Origin: Pseudomaricurvus alcaniphilus
Lineage (GTDB): Bacteria > Pseudomonadota > Gammaproteobacteria > Pseudomonadales > Cellvibrionaceae
Reading direction: 5' to 3'
Assembly: GCF_011440395.1 (NCBI RefSeq)
Contig: NZ_JAAOIX010000011.1
Coordinates: 124,001 to 188,000 of the forward strand
Length of the DNA: 64,000 nt
Shown here: piece after piece, positions 56,267-64,000 of the stretch
Layout of the letters: every line of letters starts with the position of its first letter
Numbering within the stretch: position 1 is the stretch's first letter
Translations under genes and position numbers: made by a program
Notes under the pieces: generated by a model
Databases searched by the model: none
What the model was told of the DNA's origin: nothing
What the model saw: the letters and a program-made list of their open reading frames with translations, nothing else

Positions 56267-57403
56267 CTAGATCACGATCAGTTCGGCTTGCAGGGCGCCG
56301 GCCTGCTTCATAGCCTCGAGAATGGCCATCAAATCCCCTGGCGCGGCACCCACCAGGTTTACCGCCCGGACAATACTTTCCAGGCTGGCACCGCCATCCA
56401 ATTTAAACATCGGGTTGATATCCTGGGTGGCATCGATACCCGCGGTTTCCGGCACCACCACCGTCTCACCCTCGCCCAGCGGATTGGGCTGGCTTACCTG
56501 CACCGTCTCGTTGACGGTGACGGTAAGGCTGCCGTGGGTGACCGCCACCGGCTCCACCCGCACGTCCTGGCCGACCACAATGGTTCCGGTGCGGGAGTTG
56601 ATCACTATCCGTGCCGCCTCCCGGCCCGGTGCCACTTCAATGTTTTCCAGCAGCGACAGGTAATTTACTTTCTGGGCCGGGTTGATGGGCGCATCCACCA
56701 TTACGGAAGAGGCATCCATGGGCCTGGCCACATCCGGGCCCAACATCTGGTTGATGGCCTGAGCCATGCGCTTGGCGGTGGTGAAGTCGCCGCGGTGCAG
56801 ATTAAACACAATCGGTTGACCGTTATCGAAGTTGTTCGGGGAGCTGCGCTCCACCGTAGCGCCGTTCGGTATGCGCCCAACACTGGGAACGTTGACGGTG
56901 ACTTTGGAACCGTCGGCGCCCTCGGCGCCAAACCCACCCACCACCAGGTTGCCCTGGGCTATGGCGTAGACATTGCCGTCCAGGGCCTTGAGCGGCGTCA
57001 TCAACAGCGTGCCGCCGCGCAGGCTCTTGGCATCGGCGATGGAGGACACGGTGATGTCCATGCGCTGGCCGGGCTTGGCAAACGCCGGCAGGTCGCCGTG
57101 CACCATGACCGCGGCCACGTTTTTCATATTTACGCTGGCCCCCGGCGGCAAGGTAATGCCGAACTGCTTGAGCATGCTCTTGAAAGACTGGGTTGTGAAC
57201 GGTGCCTGATTGACCTTGTCGCCAGTCCCGTCCAACCCCACCACCAGACCGTAACCCAGCAGTTTATTGCTGCGCACACCGGCCACATCGGCCAGGTCCT
57301 TGATGCGCTCCGCCCGGGCGTAGGTGCCGAGCAGCAGGCTGGCTGCCAGCACCAGCGCCACTGCTGTGAAGGGAAAACGGCGATATAAGGACAGGTCAAT
57401 CAC
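56267..57403 (-). CDS. flgI: Flagellar P-ring protein FlgI
   Basis: FlgI builds the periplasmic P ring. Start chosen at the GTG at 57403, because AGGAG lies eight bases upstream and the reading begins after the flgH stop; an ATG 24 bases upstream overlaps flgH. 378 residues with a signal peptide of about 30, then [32 protein letters not shown] and the C-terminal [20 protein letters not shown]. Length is normal. Confidence 0.96.
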   Translation of the reverse strand: MIDLSLYRRFPFTAVALVLAASLLLGTYARAERIKDLADVAGVRSNKLLGYGLVVGLDGTGDKVNQAPFTTQSFKSMLKQFGITLPPGASVNMKNVAAVMVHGDLPAFAKPGQRMDITVSSIADAKSLRGGTLLMTPLKALDGNVYAIAQGNLVVGGFGAEGADGSKVTVNVPSVGRIPNGATVERSSPNNFDNGQPIVFNLHRGDFTTAKRMAQAINQMLGPDVARPMDASSVMVDAPINPAQKVNYLSLLENIEVAPGREAARIVINSRTGTIVVGQDVRVEPVAVTHGSLTVTVNETVQVSQPNPLGEGETVVVPETAGIDATQDINPMFKLDGGASLESIVRAVNLVGAAPGDLMAILEAMKQAGALQAELIVI

Positions 57404-57414
57404 TGTGTATTCTC

Positions 57415-58119
57415 CTAGAAAGGCCAAACCGGGCTGTTAAAAAAGCGATTCAGCCAACCCATCTGGTTGCTGTTGGCCAGTTCGCCAGTACCGCTGTATG
57501 AAATGCGCGCATTGGCCAACCGGTTGGAGAGCACGGTGTTGTCCGGGTTGATGTCTTCCGGCCGAATGACACCGCTGATGCGAATAAACTCGTCGCCCCG
57601 GTTCAGGGTCATCCACTTTTCACCGCGCACAATCAGGTTGCCGTTGGGTTGAATGTCAGCAATGGTGACGCTGATGTTGCCCTCGAGGCTGTTGCTCTGG
57701 TCGGCATCTGCTTCACCGGTAAAGTCGCGGTCTTGTTGTAAATCGGTATTCAGTCCCATGTTTTTAAATGACGGGGTGGTACCGAGAATCGGGCCGGCAT
57801 TGAAACTGGCATCACTCTCTTTTTTCACGGAGACATTGGTGGTTTTCTGGGACACAGTGCGCTCATCCAGCACCACGGTAATGACATCGCCGATGCGGTG
57901 GGCCTTGCGATCACCGAATAACTGCAAGCCATAACCCGGCTGGTAGAGCGAGCCCGCTTCCGGCTGGGGGCTGTGTGCCGGCGCCGCCATCACCGGTGCG
58001 TAGGCCGGGTCTCCCGGCTGCACTGGCGTCTGCACCGCGCAACCGCTGGCCAGCAGGCACAAGCCAGCCAGTGCGGTAACCGGGGTGCGCAAAAAGCGCT
58101 TTAATGTCTGTGCGTTCAT
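57415..58119 (-). CDS. flgH: Flagellar L-ring lipoprotein FlgH
   Basis: FlgH forms the outer-membrane L ring. The 234-residue lipoprotein has a lipobox LASGC with the modified Cys at about residue 27. The family sequence [38 protein letters not shown] and [13 protein letters not shown] follow. It lies 35 bases downstream of flgG. Length is normal. Confidence 0.96.
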   Translation of the reverse strand: MNAQTLKRFLRTPVTALAGLCLLASGCAVQTPVQPGDPAYAPVMAAPAHSPQPEAGSLYQPGYGLQLFGDRKAHRIGDVITVVLDERTVSQKTTNVSVKKESDASFNAGPILGTTPSFKNMGLNTDLQQDRDFTGEADADQSNSLEGNISVTIADIQPNGNLIVRGEKWMTLNRGDEFIRISGVIRPEDINPDNTVLSNRLANARISYSGTGELANSNQMGWLNRFFNSPVWPF

Positions 58120-58154
58120 AAGCTGATACCTGGTCCAACTAGCTTTAACACCGG

Positions 58155-58940
58155 TTACATATTCTGGCTGATAAACTGCAGCATCTGGTCCGATGTGGAG
58201 ATCACTTTCGAGTTCAATTCGTAGACCCGCTGAGTGGTGATCATATTCACCATCTCCTCGACGATATCGACATTGGAGTTTTCCAGTGAGCCCTGTTTTA
58301 CCTGGCCCAGGCCATCCAGCCCCGGGGTACCCGGCACCGGGTCACCACTGGCGGCGGACTGCCGGAAAATATTGCCGCCCATGGCTTGCAGGCCAGCGGG
58401 GTTGATAAAATCCACCGTTTCAATCTGGCCAATCTCCACCGGGTCCACCTGGCCACTGAGCGTGGCCGACACCACCCCGTCGTCACCGACGGTCAGTTGC
58501 AAGGTGCCGGCCGGCACGGTAATGGCCGGCTGCAGCAGCAAGCCGTTGGCATTGACGATTTCACCGTCGGCACTGAGGTGAAAGGCGCCGTTGCGGGTGT
58601 AGCTGATCTCCCCGTCCGGCGACAACACCTGGAAAAAGCCGCGACCATCGATGGCGAGATCGAGATTATTGCCGGTAACTTGCATGCTGCCGGTGGTGAA
58701 CTCTTTCTGGGTTCCCACAACCCGAACACCGGTACCCACTTGCAGCCCCGAAGGCAGCTGGGTGTCCTGGCTGGACTGGGCCCCGGGCTGGCGCTGGATC
58801 TGGTAAAACAAATCCTCAAACACGGCGCGTTCGCGCTTATAGCCCACGGTGGAGGCATTGGCGAGATTGTTGGAGATGGTGCTCAGCTGGGTATCCTGGG
58901 CGCTGAGCCCGGTCTTGCTGACGTACAGGGCAGGTATCAT
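58155..58940 (-). CDS. flgG: Distal rod protein FlgG
   Basis: FlgG is the distal rod subunit. The 261-residue product starts MIPALYVSKTGLSAQDTQLS, with NNLANASTVGYKRERAVFED, a rod-protein signature, the FlgG-typical QPGAQSSQDTQLPSGLQVG, and the C-terminal ENSNVDIVEEMVNMITTQRV. Length is normal. Confidence 0.96.
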   Translation of the reverse strand: MIPALYVSKTGLSAQDTQLSTISNNLANASTVGYKRERAVFEDLFYQIQRQPGAQSSQDTQLPSGLQVGTGVRVVGTQKEFTTGSMQVTGNNLDLAIDGRGFFQVLSPDGEISYTRNGAFHLSADGEIVNANGLLLQPAITVPAGTLQLTVGDDGVVSATLSGQVDPVEIGQIETVDFINPAGLQAMGGNIFRQSAASGDPVPGTPGLDGLGQVKQGSLENSNVDIVEEMVNMITTQRVYELNSKVISTSDQMLQFISQNM

Positions 58941-58987
58941 TTGATCACCTCTGTTTTAGGGTTCGTGCTTATTTGGTTCTTCATCGC

Positions 58988-59053
58988 TTGATTCGTCACT
59001 GCTTGATTCGTCACTGCATGATTCGTCACTGCATGATTCGTCACTACTCGATT
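58988..59053. repeat. 15-bp tandem repeat, four and a half units, between flgG and flgF
   Basis: Units TTGATTCGTCACTGC (two) and ATGATTCGTCACTGC (two, the last with one change), then a partial TCGATT. The 238-base flgG-flgF gap has no gene; the small open frame across the repeat encodes AVTNH/AVTNQ units and is probably incidental. Confidence 0.85.
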
Positions 59054-59178
59054 AAAGGTTCCTTGCTGCGAGAGCTTGCGCGGACAACGACCATGCGCCG
59101 TCAACTTTTTGCCCCCACTAATCCCGCTGCCTGCAACCACAATCAGGCGGTCATTTTTTTGACACCGCAAGCCGTTCA

Positions 59179-59919
59179 TCAGGAGCTCTGCAATAAGCGC
59201 GCCGATGACTGCGAATTACTTTCCGCGCTCTTCATCAACTTGACGCTGAGTTCGTATTGCCGCGACAACGACAGCACATTGGTAAATTCGGCTATCGGGT
59301 TGACGTTACTGCCTTCCAGAAAGCCGGACTGCACCCTGACCTCAGCATCGGCGGGCGCTTCGCCCGCGCCGTCACGCAACCGCACCAGTCCGTCTTCGCC
59401 CTTGACCAACTCCGCGGGATCGGGGTTGACCAGTCGTATCCGGTCGGCCTGGGCCAAGTCCAGCGGTGTCGCCCCGCGGGTGGTCACACTGCCATCGGCG
59501 GCGATGTCAATTTTGCTGTTGGGGGGAAAGAAGATGGGGCCGCCATCACCGAGGACTGGCAGGCCATTGCCACTCAACAACTGGCCATCGGCACCCTGGG
59601 TCAGGCCTCCGGCACGGGTATAGGCTTCGCTGCCATCCGGCGCCAATACCGCAATATAGCCCTCCCCTTCCACTGCCAGGTCCAGTTCTCGGCCAGTGGC
59701 CATCAGGGGGCCGGGGGAAAAGTCCGTGCCCGGACTTTCTGTCAGGGCGTAGGCGCGGGAAGGATGCCCGTCACCGTAGTAAACCGGCATGCTGCGCGCC
59801 TGGGCGAAATCGGCGCGAAAGCCGGTGGTGTTGGCATTGGCAAGATTGTTGGCATGAACAGTCTGCGCCTGCATATTGTGCTTGGCGGCTGTCATGGATA
59901 TGTATAGTGCCTTGTCCAC
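59179..59919 (-). CDS. flgF: Proximal rod protein FlgF
   Basis: FlgF is a rod subunit. The 246-residue product begins MDKALYISMTAAKHNMQAQT with ANNLANANTTGFRADFAQAR and ends in EGSNVNPIAEFTNVLSLSRQ plus a Ser-rich tail. Length is normal. It is the first gene of flgFGHIJKL behind an RpoN promoter. Confidence 0.95.
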   Translation of the reverse strand: MDKALYISMTAAKHNMQAQTVHANNLANANTTGFRADFAQARSMPVYYGDGHPSRAYALTESPGTDFSPGPLMATGRELDLAVEGEGYIAVLAPDGSEAYTRAGGLTQGADGQLLSGNGLPVLGDGGPIFFPPNSKIDIAADGSVTTRGATPLDLAQADRIRLVNPDPAELVKGEDGLVRLRDGAGEAPADAEVRVQSGFLEGSNVNPIAEFTNVLSLSRQYELSVKLMKSAESNSQSSARLLQSS

Positions 59920-59986
59920 TGCAGTACTCCTCTATTGGCCTCGAAGCGGAAATTGATTGCCGCTTTGCTGCGTTCAATAGAGGGGT

Positions 59987-60002
59987 TGCAAGGAGCGGGC
60001 CA
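59987..60002 (-). promoter_or_regulatory. RpoN promoter for flgFGHIJKL
   Basis: The minus strand reads TGGCCCGCTCCTTGCA; the TTGCA block is perfect and the spacing correct. Leader of about 55 bases. Confidence 0.75.
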
Positions 60003-60141
60003 AGTGCGACCAAACGGCCACACAGCTCTGTCAACAGGGGCCCGGCAGTGCCAGGGAAAGGCGCGTGGACGCTGGCGAAAGGTCAGCAACTGCAGACTCA
60101 TTCAACTCAAGGACTTGCCCCTTGAATTAACCGGCAACCCT

Positions 60142-62568
60142 TTAGATATTGAGGATCGTCTGGGTCACCTGGTCTGCGGTTTCAATGGTCTTGGCGTTGG
60201 ACTGATAGTTGCGCTGGGCAATAATCAGGTTGACCAGTTCCTCGGAGATATCCACATTGGACTCCTCCAGGGCGCCGGACTGCACCAGGCCCAGGGCCGC
60301 GGTTTGCGGCACCCCCACCAGTGGCGGCCCGGATTCGAAGGTCTCTGCCCAGCCAGTATTGCCCTGGGACTGCAAGCCGCCCTCGTTGACAAAACCGGCC
60401 AGCGCCAATTGCCCCAGCACCTGGGCCTGGCCGTTGGTAAAACGGGCAAAGATAATGCCGTTCTCCTCGATGTTCAAACCGGTGAGGCGGCCGGTGGCAA
60501 AACCGTCCTGGTCCACATCATTGACGGCAAAATCACTGCCAAACTGGGTGGTACCGGCAATATCAATCTCGAAGTTCGACGATATCGGCGGCGACGGAAT
60601 CGGCAAGACTCCACCGGTATTAGGGCGCAGCGAGCCGTTGTAATTGCCGCTGTCGTCCAGCGGCGTCCAGTTGCTGACCAGGAATGGGCCGTCCGAAGCG
60701 GGGTCGAGAGTGCCGTCATTGGTAAACTTCAGCGAGTATTGAGCCAACCCGGGCACTGTGCTGCCCGGTGCCGGATTGCCGACATTCTCACCGTCGATGG
60801 TAATGTACATGGACCAGTTGTTGGCGGTGGCTGCGGTATTGGTAGGATCCGTGCGCTCCTTGACAAAATACTGGGTCATTATGTGGGAGTTACCGAGGCT
60901 GTCGTAGATGGTCACGGAGGTGGCCGAGTTGTAGCTGTCGGCATCCAGCGGGTCAAAAGTATTGCTGGAGTTGCCGGGCATGGTTCCCCAGATATTACCT
61001 GGTGTGCCGGTGCTGCTGGCGGCGACACTGATGCCGTCATTAACGGTAATATTGAGCTCGCCCCCCATGGCAATCTCGTTACCCGGGTCCAGGGTCAGCG
61101 GCCCCGGGCTGGTGGCGGGCACACCGAGGCTGCCGCCATAATTGGTCAGGCCCACGTAATCCAGGCTGGCGCCGCCACCGGCAGCGTTGTTCTGGAGGAT
61201 TATATCCTCGCCATTGAGGGCGGTGATATCGATCACCCCGCTGCTGGAAATCGATGCCGAGACCCCGGGAATATTGGCACTACTGATCGCCGCAACAATT
61301 TGCTCTTCGATGCTGCCAGTGCCACCGGCCGGGTTCAGCACCAGGAAATTGGTGGCACCACCGCCGTCGGTCGGTTTCAGGGCCATGGCCAATTCACCGG
61401 TGGCAAAGCCGCCCACGGACGACAAGCGCAAATGGGTGCGAGCACTGGCGGCAATGCCGAGGTTCTGCACCTGGTCCTGCTCGTTGATATATTCGGCGAC
61501 CTGGCGCGCGGTGGCGTTGGGCCCGGGGCGGGTGGTCAAATCCAGGGTGCGGGTGGTGGTGGCGGTAATCACATCCAGCTGCCCCGGGCTGTAGCCGTTA
61601 TCCGGCGCCTGGTAGGCGGACGTCTGGCCGGAGGAGACTCCCGGCGCCACCGCCGCAAAGGCGGCAATGCCATTGCCGCTGACATTGTTCATGGACACGG
61701 TAAAGTTGGTGTTCGCCCCCGCCACTTCGCCACTGAGATCGATATCGATGGTTGAGCCCGTGGCCGTGGCGGTCATGCTATTGTAGGGCGCGGCGAGGCC
61801 GGCAAAATAGTTGTTCAGCAGTGCGGTCAACTCAGCGGCGTTATCGATGGTCGCATCGCCGTTGCCCACCGCCGCCACACTGGCGGCATTGACGGTCAGC
61901 GCCGCTGGCGTGGCGAAGCCCGGAATGGTAAACGACAGGTTCAGGCTGTCCGTGGCAAAACTGGTGGCGACCCCGAAACCGCTGGTCATGCGGGTCAGCT
62001 GGGCGGCCGGATTTGAGGCCAGCTGGGTCTGGGAACCATTGGTGGTGCTGACCAGCTCCTCCGGGGCGGGCTCGGTGGCGTCGAGGTTAAAACGGGAGGT
62101 AACCTCGGTGGTTTGCTGGGGCGCCTGGTTGCCGGATCGCACCTGCAAATCAGTGAGCACACCGTTGACGATATTGCCATCGTCATCGGCCCCAAAGCCC
62201 TGCAGGTTGTAACCTGAATTGTTTACCAGATATCCCTGGTTATCGGTGGAGAATAGCCCGGCGCGGGTGTAGGTGGGATCGCCGTTGTCACTGAGGATAA
62301 AAAAACCACTGCCGTTGATGGCCAGGTCCAGCGCACTGTCGGTGAAGGAGATATTACCCTGGGTAAACTGCTGGGAGACATCGGTAAGGGCCACGCCGCT
62401 GCCGGCCGAGTTGGCCGCGGTGCCGACAATGGAACTGGCGTAAACATCGCCGAATTCCGCCCGCGAGCGCTTAAAGCCGGAGGTGCTGGCATTGGCGATG
62501 TTGTTGGCCGTTACACCGAGATCACTGTCGGCGGCGCGTATTCCTGTCAGACCAATAGTAAACGACAT
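60142..62568 (-). CDS. flgE: Flagellar hook protein FlgE, very large
   Basis: Main hook subunit. The conserved N-terminus (MSFTIGLTGIRAADSDLGVT, NNIANASTSGFKRSRAEFGD) and C-terminus (EESNVDISEELVNLIIAQRN, then ETADQVTQTILNI) are standard, as is the TVYDSLGNSHIMTQYF-like segment (here TIYDSLGNSHIMTQYF). At 808 residues it is nearly double the common 400-460. The extra residues lie in surface domains between about 170 and 560, rich in Ala/Thr/Gly/Asn. It follows flgD by 112 bases. Confidence 0.95.
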   Translation of the reverse strand: MSFTIGLTGIRAADSDLGVTANNIANASTSGFKRSRAEFGDVYASSIVGTAANSAGSGVALTDVSQQFTQGNISFTDSALDLAINGSGFFILSDNGDPTYTRAGLFSTDNQGYLVNNSGYNLQGFGADDDGNIVNGVLTDLQVRSGNQAPQQTTEVTSRFNLDATEPAPEELVSTTNGSQTQLASNPAAQLTRMTSGFGVATSFATDSLNLSFTIPGFATPAALTVNAASVAAVGNGDATIDNAAELTALLNNYFAGLAAPYNSMTATATGSTIDIDLSGEVAGANTNFTVSMNNVSGNGIAAFAAVAPGVSSGQTSAYQAPDNGYSPGQLDVITATTTRTLDLTTRPGPNATARQVAEYINEQDQVQNLGIAASARTHLRLSSVGGFATGELAMALKPTDGGGATNFLVLNPAGGTGSIEEQIVAAISSANIPGVSASISSSGVIDITALNGEDIILQNNAAGGGASLDYVGLTNYGGSLGVPATSPGPLTLDPGNEIAMGGELNITVNDGISVAASSTGTPGNIWGTMPGNSSNTFDPLDADSYNSATSVTIYDSLGNSHIMTQYFVKERTDPTNTAATANNWSMYITIDGENVGNPAPGSTVPGLAQYSLKFTNDGTLDPASDGPFLVSNWTPLDDSGNYNGSLRPNTGGVLPIPSPPISSNFEIDIAGTTQFGSDFAVNDVDQDGFATGRLTGLNIEENGIIFARFTNGQAQVLGQLALAGFVNEGGLQSQGNTGWAETFESGPPLVGVPQTAALGLVQSGALEESNVDISEELVNLIIAQRNYQSNAKTIETADQVTQTILNI

Positions 62569-62680
62569 AGTCCTATCCTCTACTTCACTTTATTGCTTCG
62601 ATGGCAGCGCCATCAACGCGTTAATTTTCAGGTTTGTGCCGTGGCGGGCTTAGCCACCACGACTGGTACGCCACGATTGG

Positions 62681-63355
62681 CTACTGAATCGTCTGCACGT
62701 CCTTGAGATCCACCTTGCCGATACCCGCCAGGTTCAAGGTGGTTGTGCCACCATTGGTACCCAGGGTGACGCTGTTGACGTTGGCCCCCAGCAGCGTGTT
62801 CAAACTCTGTTGTTTGCCATCGATTTGCGCCTCGGCCTGCACGGTATACTTGCCGGAGGGCAGGCTCACGCCATCATTGTTGAGCCCGTCCCAAGCGAGA
62901 GAGATATCGCCAGCTGTCTGCGAGCCGAGGTTGATGTTGCGTACCAGTTGGCCACTTTCATCATGAATGGCGATGGCCACGCTGGGACTGCTGACCGGTA
63001 ACTGTGCCACGCCAGTAAACAGCTCCCCCTGGTTCAACCAGGCGGTGTCCGTTTGTACCTGCACCTGGCGCCCCACCAGTGCGGTCGCTTCCAGCGCCAG
63101 GTTAGACTGGTAACTGGAGACAAAGCCGCCCATGGTGTCATTCAGGTTATCGATACCTTCCAGCGAGCTGAACTGGGCCAACTGGGCGATAAACTCGCCG
63201 TTGTCCTGCGGCTCCAGCGGATTCTGGTTTTCCATCTGGGTAACCAGCAGCTTTAAAAACTCATCCTTGCCCAACTCTTTCGAGGGACCGGTTGGCTCTG
63301 GTGCCCGGCTGTACTGTTCCAGCACACTGGACAATTCGTTAGTAGCAATATCCAT
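62681..63355 (-). CDS. flgD: Hook-cap protein FlgD
   Basis: FlgD is the scaffold at the tip of the growing hook. The 224-residue product has GKDEFLKLLVTQMENQNPLE and FIAQLAQFSSLEGIDNLND near the N-terminus, then the FlgD beta domain with ISLAWDGLNNDGVSLPSGKY. Length is normal. It starts 22 bases after flgC. Confidence 0.96.
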   Translation of the reverse strand: MDIATNELSSVLEQYSRAPEPTGPSKELGKDEFLKLLVTQMENQNPLEPQDNGEFIAQLAQFSSLEGIDNLNDTMGGFVSSYQSNLALEATALVGRQVQVQTDTAWLNQGELFTGVAQLPVSSPSVAIAIHDESGQLVRNINLGSQTAGDISLAWDGLNNDGVSLPSGKYTVQAEAQIDGKQQSLNTLLGANVNSVTLGTNGGTTTLNLAGIGKVDLKDVQTIQ

Positions 63356-63377
63356 AACAGTATTACCTTGCTAAATA

Positions 63378-63812
63378 CTATTGGCCGAGCGTGAGAACGC
63401 GCTGCACCATTAACTTGGCTGAATTCATGACTTCCACATTGGCCTGGAAGGAGCGCGAGGCGGAAATCATATTGGTCATTTCCTCCACCACGTTGACGTT
63501 CGGGTAGTAGACGTAGCCCTCCTCGTCCGCCTGGGGGTGGTGTGGCTCGTAGCGCGGCTGCAGCGGCGCGTCGCTCTCCACCACACCCAGCACCTGAACG
63601 CCGGCCTGGGCCGCGCTCGCCGGGCTGTCTGCGCCCAGCTCCATGCTGTCGCGATAGTGGGCGGCAAACACCGGATGGCGACCGCGATAGACCTGGTCGA
63701 TACTGGAACTGGCAGTCTGGGCATTGGCCAGGTTGCTGGCAGTGGTGTTCAGGCGCACGCTCTGGGCGTTCATGCCCGAGCCGGCGATATCAAAAACGGT
63801 TCCTAGTGCCAT
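63378..63812 (-). CDS. flgC: Proximal rod protein FlgC
   Basis: FlgC is a rod subunit of 144 residues. It begins MALGTVFDIAGSGMNAQSVR with ASNLANAQTASSS, has GYVYYPNVNVVEEMTNMISA and ends SAKLMVQRVLTLGQ. It follows flgB by 18 bases. Confidence 0.96.
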   Translation of the reverse strand: MALGTVFDIAGSGMNAQSVRLNTTASNLANAQTASSSIDQVYRGRHPVFAAHYRDSMELGADSPASAAQAGVQVLGVVESDAPLQPRYEPHHPQADEEGYVYYPNVNVVEEMTNMISASRSFQANVEVMNSAKLMVQRVLTLGQ

Positions 63813-63830
63813 CAGTCAGTCTCCTGTTAA

Positions 63831-64000
63831 TTATTCGCCGCGCAGCGCGCTGGTGAGGCCTTTAAACTTGCCATTCAACATGGTGAAGGTCGCCTGGAAG
63901 GCCAGTGAGTTCTCCATGTACTTAGCGTGCTCGACATGCTCTTCCACGGTGTTGCCATCGATGCTCGGCTGGCCGGGCGTGCGATAGAGAGCATCGTCTT
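63831..64000 (-). CDS. flgB: Proximal rod protein FlgB (5' end cut by window edge)
   Basis: The last ~56 codons of FlgB. The visible part has ALYRTPGQPSIDGNTVEEHV and EHAKYMENSLAFQATFTMLN and ends GKFKGLTSALRGE, the normal FlgB C-terminus. The flgBCDE promoter would lie beyond the window. Confidence 0.93.
   Translation of the reverse strand, partial: DDALYRTPGQPSIDGNTVEEHVEHAKYMENSLAFQATFTMLNGKFKGLTSALRGE

Noticed and set aside
59935-61755. 606-codon plus-strand open frame opposite flgF and flgE
   Set aside because: Shadow of flgE, whose N- and C-terminal motifs are unmistakable on the minus strand; the frame has no ribosome binding site and low-complexity composition.

Overview
This window is most of a polar-flagellum gene cluster from a GC-rich gammaproteobacterium. 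Gene order and regulators follow the Pseudomonas-type hierarchy: FleQ, FleS/FleR, RpoN promoters, then FliA promoters. A secreted alginate lyase and the general protein style suggest a marine, polysaccharide-degrading lineage such as the Cellvibrionales; that placement is inference, because no rRNA or other marker is present. Almost every gene lies on the minus strand, so transcription runs from high to low coordinates.

Layout. 1-8525 (minus): flhA, cut at the window edge, then the export and switch operon fliLMNOPQR-flhB. 9024-12172: fliK and a GGDEF diguanylate cyclase. 12694-18763: fliEFGHIJ (basal body MS ring, switch, export ATPase). 19215-19403 (plus): a small PA3496-like protein. 19634-24076: fleSR and the master regulator fleQ. 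The fleQ reading frame is broken at an A8 tract just before its DNA-binding helix-turn-helix. 24420-28172: three fliS paralogues, a FliT-like gene, and a plus-strand response regulator with TPR repeats. 28362-37636: flagellin glycosylation, comprising a Maf-type glycosyltransferase and a seven-gene nonulosonate (legionaminic acid type) operon, legB-legC-legG-legI-legH-ptmE-legF. 37810-45143: fliD, flaG and two flagellin genes. 45486-45812 (plus): a second FliT-like gene. 46423-51057 (plus): a 1544-residue secreted protein with the lyase arrangement PL6-PL7-PL6, an apparent metabolic insert inside the flagellar locus. 51229-64000: flgLKJIHGF, then flgEDCB, with flgB cut at the edge.

How it works together. 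FleQ, read from an apparent sigma70 promoter, should act with RpoN on a set of -24/-12 promoters that can be read upstream of fliK, fliL, fliE, fleS, flgF, one fliS, maf, one flagellin and probably flhA. Late genes (the other flagellin, fliD and another fliS) carry FliA-like promoters. Maf would attach the activated nonulosonate made by the leg operon to flagellin.

Most notable: the fleQ frameshift in a homopolymer; the PL6-PL7-PL6 enzyme; hairpin elements with one shared core but unrelated long inverted arms, one of which seems to have copied its flanking DNA; a MITE-like element whose edge supplies the fliJ stop codon; a FliD with three tandem ~100-residue repeats; and very large FlgE and FlgK proteins. 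No rRNA, tRNA, CRISPR array or transposase gene was seen.
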